6,602 bases of DNA from NCBI GenBank assembly GCA_949288405.1, contig CASEKM010000098.1, positions 1-6,602 of the forward strand, written 5' to 3'. How positions within the stretch are numbered: the stretch's first letter is position 1; each line of letters begins with the position of its first letter. Positions 1 through 5,566 of this stretch are shown piece after piece. The notes below the pieces were generated by a model, which made no database searches, was not told where the DNA came from, and saw only the letters and a program-made list of their open reading frames with translations. Position numbers and translations under genes: made by a program. Origin of the DNA: an uncultured bacterium. Lineage in GTDB: Bacteria; Bacillota; Clostridia; Oscillospirales; Oscillospiraceae.

Positions 1-66
1 AATGGTTCCTGCCGGGAGCTGATTTTGTGCAGATCCCGGGGGAGGGGACCTGGCGTGCCGCGGGGC

Positions 67-1410
67 TTATACGCCCTGAGCCAGTTTCGCCTGGGCGATC
101 TTCTGGAAGGAGGCGATGGCGCTGCCTGCCACCAGGTCGTCTCCCAGGCCGTACTGGGCGGCCGCCTGGGCGGACTGGTCATAGATCTTCACCATGGTGG
201 CCTGGAGCCGGCGCTCCATCTCCTCCTGGGTCCAGTTGTCCCGGATGCTGTTCTGGGCCATCTCCAGGGCGGAGAGGACCACGCCGCCGGAGCCGGAGGC
301 CCGGGAGAGGGACATTTTCAGGCCGGGGTGCATCCGCATCAGGCGGATGGCCTCGGGGGTGGAGGGCATATTGGACGCCTCGATGTAGTACTTCGTGCCG
401 TTGGTGAGGAGCTTGGCGGCGTCGGCTACGTCCACCTCGTTCTGGGTGGCGCAGGGGACGGCGATGTCCACGGGGACCTCCCAGGGCTTGCGGCCGGGGA
501 AGAACTGCGCCCCGAACTTCTGGGCATAGGGCTCTACCTTGTCCTGACCGCCGGCGCGCAGGCCGGTGAGGAACTGGAACTTCTCCTCGGTGCACACCCC
601 GTCGGGGTCGTACACATAGCCGTCGGGGCCGGAGAGGGTGACCACTTTGGCGCCCAGCTCGGCGGCCTTGCGGCACACGCCGCAGGTCATGTTGCCGAAG
701 CCGGAGGCGGCGATGGTCTTGCCCTCCAGGGAGTCGCCGCTGCACTCCAGCATCCGGGCCAGGAAGTACACGGTGCCGAAGCCGGCGGCCTCCAGCCGCA
801 CCTGGCTGCCGCCGTAGGTGAGGCCCTTGCCGGTGAGGGCGCTGCTCTCCGCCCGGCCGGTGAGGCGCTTGTACTCCCCGTACAGATAGCCGATCTCCCG
901 GGCGCCCACGCCGATGTCGCCGGCGGGCACGTCGGTGTCTGCGCCGATGTACCGGTACAGGGCGCGCATAAAGTTGTGGCAGAAGCGCATGATCTCCCGG
1001 CTGCTCTTGCCGTGGGGGTCGAAATCGGCGCCGCCGGCGGCGCCGCCGATGGGCAGGCCGGTGAGGGCGTTTTTATAGGTCTGTTCAAATCCCAGGAACT
1101 TGACCACCGAGGGGTTCACCCCGGGATGGAACCGCAGGCCGCCCTTGTAGGGGCCGATGGCGCTGCTGAACTGCACCCGGTAGCCGTGGTTGGTGTGGAC
1201 CTGCCCCTGGTCGTCCACCCAGGACACGGGGAAGGCGAACAGCCGCTCAGGCTCCACCATGCGGGTGATCAGGTCCAGTTTTTCATACTGCGGGTCGTCC
1301 GCCGCCGGGCCGATGAGCTCCAGCCACAGCTGTACCGCCTGGAGGTACTCCGGCTCATAGGGGTACTGCCGCTGTAAATTGCAGATGACGCGGGCCACAT
1401 AGTCGTTCAC
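67..1410 (-). CDS. Glutamate dehydrogenase homologue, NAD-type, probable catalytically inactive subunit
   Basis: This 447-residue protein has the length and both domains of hexameric bacterial glutamate dehydrogenase (Glu + NAD(P)+ + H2O to 2-oxoglutarate + NH4+). Its residue numbering matches the Clostridium symbiosum NAD-GDH without gaps, as far as I can align it from memory. Kept residues are K89 in GPYKGGLRF, K113, D165 in VPAGDIGVG, R205, N347 and S380. The dinucleotide site has GFGN (F238) and SGPDG (P262), the NAD-type form. The catalytic lysine is lost: GGAKGG reads GGAAGG (A125, codon GCC at 1036-1038). Other normally fixed positions also differ: R61P, P63S, K370R, N373G and N431A. 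The frame is otherwise complete. The GTG start at 1410 is chosen for the AAGGAGGC site 6 nt upstream. It is second in an operon, 13 nt after an intact GDH. No clear terminator is seen in bases 1-66. Family assignment is firm; inactivity is inferred. Confidence 0.95.
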   Translation of the reverse strand: MNDYVARVICNLQRQYPYEPEYLQAVQLWLELIGPAADDPQYEKLDLITRMVEPERLFAFPVSWVDDQGQVHTNHGYRVQFSSAIGPYKGGLRFHPGVNPSVVKFLGFEQTYKNALTGLPIGGAAGGADFDPHGKSSREIMRFCHNFMRALYRYIGADTDVPAGDIGVGAREIGYLYGEYKRLTGRAESSALTGKGLTYGGSQVRLEAAGFGTVYFLARMLECSGDSLEGKTIAASGFGNMTCGVCRKAAELGAKVVTLSGPDGYVYDPDGVCTEEKFQFLTGLRAGGQDKVEPYAQKFGAQFFPGRKPWEVPVDIAVPCATQNEVDVADAAKLLTNGTKYYIEASNMPSTPEAIRLMRMHPGLKMSLSRASGSGGVVLSALEMAQNSIRDNWTQEEMERRLQATMVKIYDQSAQAAAQYGLGDDLVAGSAIASFQKIAQAKLAQGV

Positions 1411-1416
1411 AGTACC

Positions 1417-1424
1417 GCCTCCTT
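1417..1424 (-). promoter_or_regulatory. Ribosome-binding site of the second GDH gene, overlapping the upstream stop
   Basis: AAGGAGGC lies 6 nt before the GTG start at 1410. Its first A is the last base of the TAA stop codon of the upstream dehydrogenase (1424-1426). This packing fixes the GTG as the start and makes it likely that both proteins are translated from one message, possibly with coupling, so that subunits are made together. Confidence 0.85.
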
Positions 1425-2770
1425 TACACTACGCCATAGGCCAGCATGGAGTTGGCCACCTTCAGAAATCCGGCGATGTTGGCGCCGGCCACCAGGTCGT
1501 GGGGCATGCCGTACTCCTGGGCGGCGCTGATCACGTTGCCGTACAGGGTGCCCATGATCTTCTTCAGGTGGTTGTCCACCTCCTCAAAGCTCCAGTACAG
1601 GCGCATGGAGTTCTGGCTCATCTCCAGAGCGGACACCGCCACACCGCCGGCGTTGGCCGCCTTGGCGGGGGCGAAGAGGACGCCCGCCTGGTGGAAGGCC
1701 TCGATGGCCTCGGGGGTGGAGGGCATATTGGCGCCCTCGGCCACGGCGAAGCAGCCGTTGGCGATGAGGGCCTTGGCGGAGGCCCCGTCCAGCTCGTTCT
1801 GGGTGGCGCAGGGGAGGGCGATGTGGCAGGGGATCTGCCAGATGCCGGAGGAGCCCTCGTGGTACTGGGCCTTGGGGTGGGTGTCCACATAGACCTTGAT
1901 GCGCTGGCGGTTCTGCTCCTTGATCTGCTTCACCGCCGCCAGGTCGATGCCGTCGGGGTCGTACACATAGCCGTTGGAGTCGGACATGGCCACCACCTTG
2001 CCCCCCAGCTGGGTGGCCTTCTCACAGGCGTAGGTGGCCACGTTGCCGGAGCCGGACACCAGGACGGTGGCCCCCTCAAAGCTGCGGCCGGCGTCCTTGA
2101 GCATGTTCTCGGTGAAGTAGCACAGGCCGTAGCCGGTGGCCTCGGTGCGCACCAGGCTGCCCCCGTAGGTGAGGCCCTTGCCGGTGATGGCACCGGTAAA
2201 CTCGTTGCGTAGGCGCTTGTACTGGCCGAACAGGAAGCCGATCTCCCGGGCGCCCACGCCGATGTCGCCGGCGGGCACGTCGGTGTCGGGGCCGATGTAC
2301 TTGGACAGCTCGGACATGAAGCTCTGGCAGAAGCGCATGACCTCATTGTCCGACTTGCCCTTTCGGGTGAAGTCGCTGCCCCCCTTGGCGCCGCCGATGG
2401 GCAGGCCGGTGAGGCTGTTTTTGAACACCTGCTCAAAGCCCAGGAACTTGATGATGCTCTCATTCACCGAGGGGTCAAAGCGCAGGCCGCCCTTGTAGGG
2501 GCCGATGGCGCTGTTGAACTGGATGCGGTAGCCCCGGTTCACATGGACCTTCCCCTGGTCGTCCTCCCAGGGCACCCGAAACTTGATGATCCGCTCGGGC
2601 TCCACCAGACAGTCCATCACGCCTTCAGTCATATATTCCGGGTGGGCGTCCACCACGGGGGACAGGGAGGTGAGGACCTCGCGCACCGCCTGATGAAATT
2701 CCGGCTCATGGGGGTTGCGCTGGATCACCCGCTCCATCAATTCTGCCAGATACTTGTTGGGAATGCTCAT
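1424..2770 (-). CDS. gdhA: Glutamate dehydrogenase, NADP-type, intact
   Basis: This 448-residue cytoplasmic enzyme interconverts 2-oxoglutarate plus ammonia and glutamate. The N-terminal substrate domain (about 1-200) carries K93 in GPYKGGLRF, K117 in FEQVFKN, the catalytic K129 in GGAKGG and D169 in VPAGDIGVG. The nucleotide domain (about 200-375) has GSGN (240-243) and SDSNG (263-267). Serines stand where the C. symbiosum NAD enzyme has F238 and P262, and the motif resembles E. coli GdhA, so NADP(H) use is likely. N373 and S380 in the final substrate segment (KAANAGGVAVSALEM) are present. The ATG at 2770 is chosen over an in-frame ATG at 2818 because AGGAGGT lies 7 nt before it. It is first in an operon with the inactive-looking homologue, behind a strong promoter at 2970-2998 and a long leader. 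Ammonium assimilation is the usual role of NADP-type enzymes; direction here is inferred. Confidence 0.97.
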   Translation of the reverse strand: MSIPNKYLAELMERVIQRNPHEPEFHQAVREVLTSLSPVVDAHPEYMTEGVMDCLVEPERIIKFRVPWEDDQGKVHVNRGYRIQFNSAIGPYKGGLRFDPSVNESIIKFLGFEQVFKNSLTGLPIGGAKGGSDFTRKGKSDNEVMRFCQSFMSELSKYIGPDTDVPAGDIGVGAREIGFLFGQYKRLRNEFTGAITGKGLTYGGSLVRTEATGYGLCYFTENMLKDAGRSFEGATVLVSGSGNVATYACEKATQLGGKVVAMSDSNGYVYDPDGIDLAAVKQIKEQNRQRIKVYVDTHPKAQYHEGSSGIWQIPCHIALPCATQNELDGASAKALIANGCFAVAEGANMPSTPEAIEAFHQAGVLFAPAKAANAGGVAVSALEMSQNSMRLYWSFEEVDNHLKKIMGTLYGNVISAAQEYGMPHDLVAGANIAGFLKVANSMLAYGVV

Positions 2771-2963
2771 ACCGATTACCTCCTGGAAAAATTTCCTTGT
2801 CTGTGACACACACAACATTGTATTAGCTTACGCGGACATCCGCCGCGGTATGCTACAAAGGGATGCCGGAGTGGGAGGGGCCCGGAACAGCGGGCTGTCC
2901 GGGCCGGATGCGGGGCGCGGGCCCGGCGTGGGCTTGAGACATACGAAAATGGAAAGTTATTTT
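2771..2963 (-). promoter_or_regulatory. Long structured 5' leader of the GDH operon
   Basis: If transcription starts about 7 nt after the -10 box, the mRNA has about 193 untranslated nt before the ATG at 2770. The middle is very GC-rich, between AT-rich ends. It contains a strong hairpin at 2879-2905: an 11-bp stem (GGCCCGGACAG against CTGT-CCGGGCC) with one bulged base and a 4-nt loop. A competing 5-bp pairing (2903-2907 with 2923-2927) overlaps its edge. No U-run follows the hairpin, so it is not an intrinsic terminator. I recognise no known riboswitch class. The leader may control translation or mRNA stability; that is inference. Confidence 0.5.
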
Positions 2964-2969
2964 TGCGAT

Positions 2970-2998
2970 ATTGTAATGCCAGTGACAGGAATTGTCAA
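2970..2998 (-). promoter_or_regulatory. Sigma-A type promoter of the GDH operon
   Basis: TTGACA (2998-2993) and TACAAT (2975-2970) are separated by exactly 17 bp on the minus strand. The -35 is a perfect consensus and the -10 matches at five of six bases. The site lies in an AT-rich island in a GC-rich region, upstream of the GDH genes and downstream of the terminator that closes the flavoprotein gene, as expected for an independent transcription start near 2963. Confidence 0.85.
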
Positions 2999-3027
2999 CC
3001 CAAAAATGCAAGTCAATTTTTGTTTTC

Positions 3028-3047
3028 CTGCACTTTTGGAAGTGCAG
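3028..3047. repeat. Perfect inverted repeat upstream of the GDH promoter, candidate operator
   Basis: CTGCACTT, a 4-nt spacer TTGG, then AAGTGCAG form a perfect 8-bp inverted repeat. It lies 29 bp upstream of the -35 box, about -65 to -84 from the predicted start. No T-run follows on either strand, so it is not a terminator. Position and symmetry suit a dimeric activator or repressor site. The regulator is unknown. Confidence 0.45.
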
Positions 3048-3158
3048 AAGAAATTCAACGAATTGTCCTCCTGATTTTTGTGTAACTTTTCGCCATAAAC
3101 CGTGATGCAAATGTGAAGATTTTTGTGCGCCGCTCCAGCCGCCTCCGGCGGAGTACAG
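3048..3158. other. Intergenic stretch between flavoprotein terminator and GDH control region
   Basis: Together with the promoter and leader entries this covers the gene-free stretch 2771-3228. Bases 3048-3125 are AT-rich; 3126-3153 is GC-rich with a small CCGCC/GGCGG pairing. I see no RNA gene. An AGGAGG at 3067-3072 precedes a TTG-initiated frame of 33 codons that overlaps the GDH promoter; I do not consider this a gene (see rejected items). Bases 3194-3228 only connect the flavoprotein stop codon to its terminator. Confidence 0.5.
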
Positions 3159-3193
3159 AAAAAACGGCGCCGCGCATTTTTGCGCGGCGCCGT
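3159..3193 (-). terminator. Intrinsic terminator of the flavoprotein gene
   Basis: A perfect 13-bp GC-rich stem (3164-3176 with 3181-3193) closes a 4-nt loop and is followed on the minus strand by six T residues (the A-run 3159-3164). It begins 35 nt after the stop codon of the flavoprotein gene. On the plus strand no T-run follows, so it acts in the minus direction and insulates the GDH promoter from read-through. Confidence 0.93.
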
Positions 3194-3228
3194 CCTCTGC
3201 TGAGCTGGGCCGTATACAAGCGAGCTGG

Positions 3229-3846
3229 TCAGCGGACCAGGTTGGTCTGAATCGCGGGCTCCCGCTCCGGGAGGCCGAAGGCCTCCTTGCCCAGCTGGAT
3301 GCTCTTCATCAGGAATGCCATGTTCCGGGCCAGGGTGCGCATCTGCTGCATCCCCTCCGCGTCCTGGGCGGCGTCGCCGGGCAGCTTGCCGTGGACGCCG
3401 TTCCAGTACTGGCCGGAGGCCACCGGCATGCCGGAGATGGTGAAGAACTTGTTCAGCTCGTCAAAGGTGGCGGTCAGCCCGCCACGGCGGGCGGCGGCCA
3501 CGGCGGCCCCCACCTTCATGGTCTTGTCAAAGGAGGTGCTGTAGAACAGCCGGGTGAGCAGGGCCATCAGGGTGGCGTTGGCCGAGCCGTAGTACACCGG
3601 CGTGCCCACCACCAGGCCGTCGCAGGCCTGGAACTTGGGGGCAATCTGGTTGACCAGGTCGTCAAAGACGCACTGGCCGGCCTGCTTGCAGTGCCCGCAG
3701 CCAATGCAGCTGCGGATGGCCTGGTTCCCTACGTGGACCAGCTCCACCTGGATGCCCTGCTGGACGAAGATCTGCTCCATCTCGTGGAGGGCCAGATAGG
3801 TGTTGCCGTTGGCCTTGGGACTGCCGTTGAGCATCAAAACATTCAT
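3229..3846 (-). CDS. Iron-sulfur flavoprotein, NADPH-dependent FMN reductase family
   Basis: The 205-residue protein has a flavodoxin-like fold of the FMN_red type. The N-terminal strand is followed by GSPKANGNT (8-16), the FMN phosphate loop, and GTPVYYGSAN (81-90) is the second flavin-contacting loop. Between them C47, C50, C53 and C59 form a compact C-x2-C-x2-C-x5-C motif, which in archaeal and clostridial Isf proteins holds a [4Fe-4S] cluster. It is therefore likely a cytoplasmic electron-transfer protein or reductase; the partner and substrate are unknown. The ATG at 3846 has AGGGAGG 7 nt upstream. It follows the ABC importer genes by 87 nt, but a promoter in that gap and a strong terminator after it suggest a separate transcription unit. 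The long C-terminal helical part (about 160-205) has no motif I recognise. Confidence 0.9.
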   Translation of the reverse strand: MNVLMLNGSPKANGNTYLALHEMEQIFVQQGIQVELVHVGNQAIRSCIGCGHCKQAGQCVFDDLVNQIAPKFQACDGLVVGTPVYYGSANATLMALLTRLFYSTSFDKTMKVGAAVAAARRGGLTATFDELNKFFTISGMPVASGQYWNGVHGKLPGDAAQDAEGMQQMRTLARNMAFLMKSIQLGKEAFGLPEREPAIQTNLVR

Positions 3847-3870
3847 GATAAAACCTCCCTGTTTGTGCCG

Positions 3871-3887
3871 CCCCGGCGGAGCCGGGG
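3871..3887. repeat. Inverted repeat in the flavoprotein 5' leader
   Basis: CCCCGGC, GGA, GCCGGGG form a perfect 7-bp hairpin with a 3-nt loop. It lies between the predicted transcription start (about 3900) and the ribosome-binding site (3854-3860). No T-run follows on either strand, so it is not an intrinsic terminator. It could be an operator or a leader hairpin. Confidence 0.4.
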
Positions 3888-3906
3888 ACTTCTTGCGCTA
3901 TGCTCT

Positions 3907-3937
3907 ATTATACTGCCGGACGCGGGGGTCCTGTCAA
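3907..3937 (-). promoter_or_regulatory. Candidate sigma-A promoter of the flavoprotein gene
   Basis: TTGACA (3937-3932) and TATAAT (3912-3907) are both perfect consensus boxes on the minus strand. The spacer is 19 bp, longer than the optimal 17, so strength is uncertain or may depend on an activator. The TGA stop codon of the upstream ATPase gene (3934-3936) is part of the -35 box. Confidence 0.65.
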
Positions 3938-4566
3938 GAGAAGGCCCGCACCCCTCCCTTCGGGGTGAGGACCAGCCGCCGGGTGCACAGCCGCTCCAGC
4001 AGGGGGGCGCTGTGGCTGACGATGAGTAGGCCCAGGTTCCGCGTCTCCGCCTCCCGGAGGAGAAAGTCCCAGATCTGGGCCTGGGTGATGAAGTCCAGCA
4101 TGGCGGTGATCTCGTCGCACAGCAGGTACCGGGTCCTGGGCCCCAGGGCCCGGGCGATGCAGAACCGCTGCAGCTCCCCGCCGGAGAGCTCCTGGGGGTA
4201 GCGGGTGAGCCAGCCGGGCTGGATGTGTAGCCCCTCCAGCAGCCGGGGGTCCGCCGGCCCCGCCTCCTCCAGGGACTTTCCCAGGGGGAGCAGGGGGTCC
4301 AGCATGGTCTCCGGGTGCTGGCCGATGAGCTGGACGGGGCAAGGGCCGCGATAGCGGGACAGGGGCTGGCCGTCCAGCAGGATTTCCCCGGAGCGAGGCC
4401 GCTCGTACCCCGCCAGCAGCCGGCACAGGGTGGTCTTGCCCCGGCCGCTGGGGGCGGACAGCCCCAGCCGCTCCCCCGGCTCCAGGGTGAGGGAACAGCC
4501 CTCCAGCACCGGACCGCTCCCCCGGCGGGGATAGCGGAAGGCGATCTCTCTGGCCTCCAGGCTCAT
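3934..4566 (-). CDS. Short DppF/NikE-type ABC importer ATPase
   Basis: This 210-residue protein is the second ATP-hydrolysing subunit of a peptide/nickel-type ABC importer and acts on the inner face of the membrane. In order it shows a Walker A variant APSGRGKT (38-45), Q-loop Q83 in IGQHPETMLDP, signature LSGGE (127-131), Walker B YLLCDE with D151 and E152, a D-loop AMLD (155-158), and switch histidine H185. The first glycine of Walker A is alanine; K44 and T45 are present. It ends soon after the H-loop and lacks the C-terminal oligopeptide-transporter extension of its partner, so it is shorter than typical DppF/OppF (about 300 or more). The ATG overlaps the previous gene's stop by 4 bp (ATGA) and has AAGGAGGC 5 nt upstream. 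Substrate cannot be read from the sequence. Confidence 0.93.
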   Translation of the reverse strand: MSLEAREIAFRYPRRGSGPVLEGCSLTLEPGERLGLSAPSGRGKTTLCRLLAGYERPRSGEILLDGQPLSRYRGPCPVQLIGQHPETMLDPLLPLGKSLEEAGPADPRLLEGLHIQPGWLTRYPQELSGGELQRFCIARALGPRTRYLLCDEITAMLDFITQAQIWDFLLREAETRNLGLLIVSHSAPLLERLCTRRLVLTPKGGVRAFS

Positions 4567-5495
4567 ATGTCGCCTCCTTCCGGGAACCGGCACCGCACCG
4601 CGCCGCCCCGAAGGGGGACGGTGGGGAGGGTCCCCGTCCGGCACTCCGGCCGGCAGCGGGGGCACCGGGGGGCGAACTGACAGCCCTCTGCAAGCTCGCC
4701 GGGGTAGGGCTGGGTCCCCGGGATGGGGGTGAAGCCGTTCTGGGGCAGGGCGTTCCACAGGGCTCTCGTGTAGGGATGGCGGAGCCCTCCGGCGGCAAAG
4801 TCGGCGGCGGCTGCCTCCTCCACCGTCTCCCCGGCGTAGAGGACGAATACCCGGTGGGCGATGGTAAGGGACAGCTCCAAATCGTGGGTGATGAGCAGGA
4901 CGGCGGTCCCCTCCTCCGCCAGCTCCCGGAAGTGCCCCAGGATCCGTCCGGCGGCCCGGGCGTCCAGGCCGGGGGTGGGCTCGTCGGCGATGACCAGGCT
5001 GGGGTGCTCCGCCACGGCGGAGGCGATGAGCACCCGCCGGGCCATGCCGCCGGAGAGCTCGAAGGGGTACAGGTCCTCCGTCTCCGGTCCCAGGCCGTAC
5101 CGGGCCAGGACGTTCCGGCACTCCGCCCGGGCGGCATCGTCCCGCCGTCCCCTGCGGACCTGGGGGCCCACCGTCATCAGGGGGTCCAGGTAGGTGACCC
5201 CCTGGGGGACCAGGACCATTTCCCGGCCCCGGAGGGCCTCTGCCCGACGCTGGGTGAGGGGCTCGCCCCGGTAGAGGATGGTCCCATCCATGCGGCTGTT
5301 GTAGGGGAGCAGGCCCAGGATCCCGTGGGCCAGCAGGCTCTTCCCCGAGCCGCTGGAGCCCACCACCGCCGCCACCTGGCCGGGCAAGAGGGACAGGGAC
5401 AGGTCCCGGATCACCGGGAGGGTGCGCTGGCGCAGGCCGCGCTCGTACTGGGTGAAGGAGATGGACAGGCGGTCCACCTGTAAGATCGGGTCCAT
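4563..5495 (-). CDS. DppD/NikD-type ABC importer ATPase
   Basis: The 310-residue ATPase pairs with the shorter downstream ATPase to power the importer. Motifs are Walker A GSSGSGKS (46-53), Q98 in VPQGVTYLDP, signature LSGGM (147-151; Met replaces the usual Gln or Glu), Walker B LVIADEP with D171 and E172, and H204 in THDLE. A C-terminal oligopeptide/dipeptide-transporter domain follows (about 230-310): HPYTRALWNALP, then C272, C278, C285 in GCQFAPRCPRCRPEC and C302. This C-x5-C-x6-C plus a late Cys is the pattern that carries a [4Fe-4S] cluster in some DppD-type proteins. The ATG at 5495 is chosen for AAGGAGGT 6 nt upstream. Reading further upstream in the same frame would only translate the heptamer repeat and out-of-frame permease sequence. 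It overlaps the next gene by 4 bp. Confidence 0.95.
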   Translation of the reverse strand: MDPILQVDRLSISFTQYERGLRQRTLPVIRDLSLSLLPGQVAAVVGSSGSGKSLLAHGILGLLPYNSRMDGTILYRGEPLTQRRAEALRGREMVLVPQGVTYLDPLMTVGPQVRRGRRDDAARAECRNVLARYGLGPETEDLYPFELSGGMARRVLIASAVAEHPSLVIADEPTPGLDARAAGRILGHFRELAEEGTAVLLITHDLELSLTIAHRVFVLYAGETVEEAAAADFAAGGLRHPYTRALWNALPQNGFTPIPGTQPYPGELAEGCQFAPRCPRCRPECRTGTLPTVPLRGGAVRCRFPEGGDI

Positions 5496-5511
5496 GGAGA
5501 GACCTCCTTGG

Positions 5512-5560
5512 GAGAGTGGAGAGTGAAGAGTGAAGAGTGGAGAGTAGAGAGTGGAGATGA
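5512..5560. repeat. Heptamer tandem repeat between permease and ATPase genes
   Basis: Seven consecutive 7-bp units read GAGAGTG, GAGAGTG, AAGAGTG, AAGAGTG, GAGAGTA, GAGAGTG and GAGATGA on the plus strand. On the transcribed strand this is a pyrimidine-rich CACTCTC array. It ends just before the ribosome-binding site (5502-5509) of the DppD-type ATPase and fills almost the whole gap after the permease stop at 5567. Such arrays can change copy number by slippage. The units are adjacent with no spacers, so it is not CRISPR. Confidence 0.9.
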
Positions 5561-5566
5561 GGGGGC

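Noticed and set aside
12..39. A 6-bp inverted repeat (CCGGGA/TCCCGG) downstream of the second GDH gene as a terminator
   Set aside because: The stem is short with a 16-nt loop and no T-run. The true end of the operon may lie beyond the window.
25..1377. A long plus-strand open frame (450 codons) opposite the second GDH gene, and similar plus-strand frames elsewhere
   Set aside because: The translations are low-complexity Gly/Ala/His/Leu-rich with no recognisable domain, and lie antisense to clear genes. In high-GC coding DNA such antisense frames are common.
2817..2822. A second TACAAT box 47 nt before the first GDH gene
   Set aside because: No -35-like sequence lies at a suitable distance; the upstream bases are GC-rich. 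The promoter at 2970-2998 is far better.
2832..2843. A short palindrome GCGGA-CA-TCCGC in the GDH leader
   Set aside because: Five base pairs with a 2-nt loop are expected by chance in GC-rich DNA.
2853..2942. A 29-residue leader-peptide frame starting with ATG in the GDH leader (MSQAH...)
   Set aside because: No ribosome-binding site precedes the ATG, the composition simply reflects GC-rich DNA, and no run of a regulatory amino acid or terminator hairpin points to attenuation.
2957..3058. A 33-codon minus-strand frame with a TTG start 8 nt after AGGAGG
   Set aside because: It overlaps both boxes of the GDH promoter and would need a promoter of its own between 3058 and the terminator at 3159, where I find no convincing one. 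The peptide has no recognisable feature.
3871..3887. The GC-rich inverted repeat after the ABC operon as its terminator
   Set aside because: It lacks a T-run on either strand, and it lies downstream of a good promoter, inside the flavoprotein leader.
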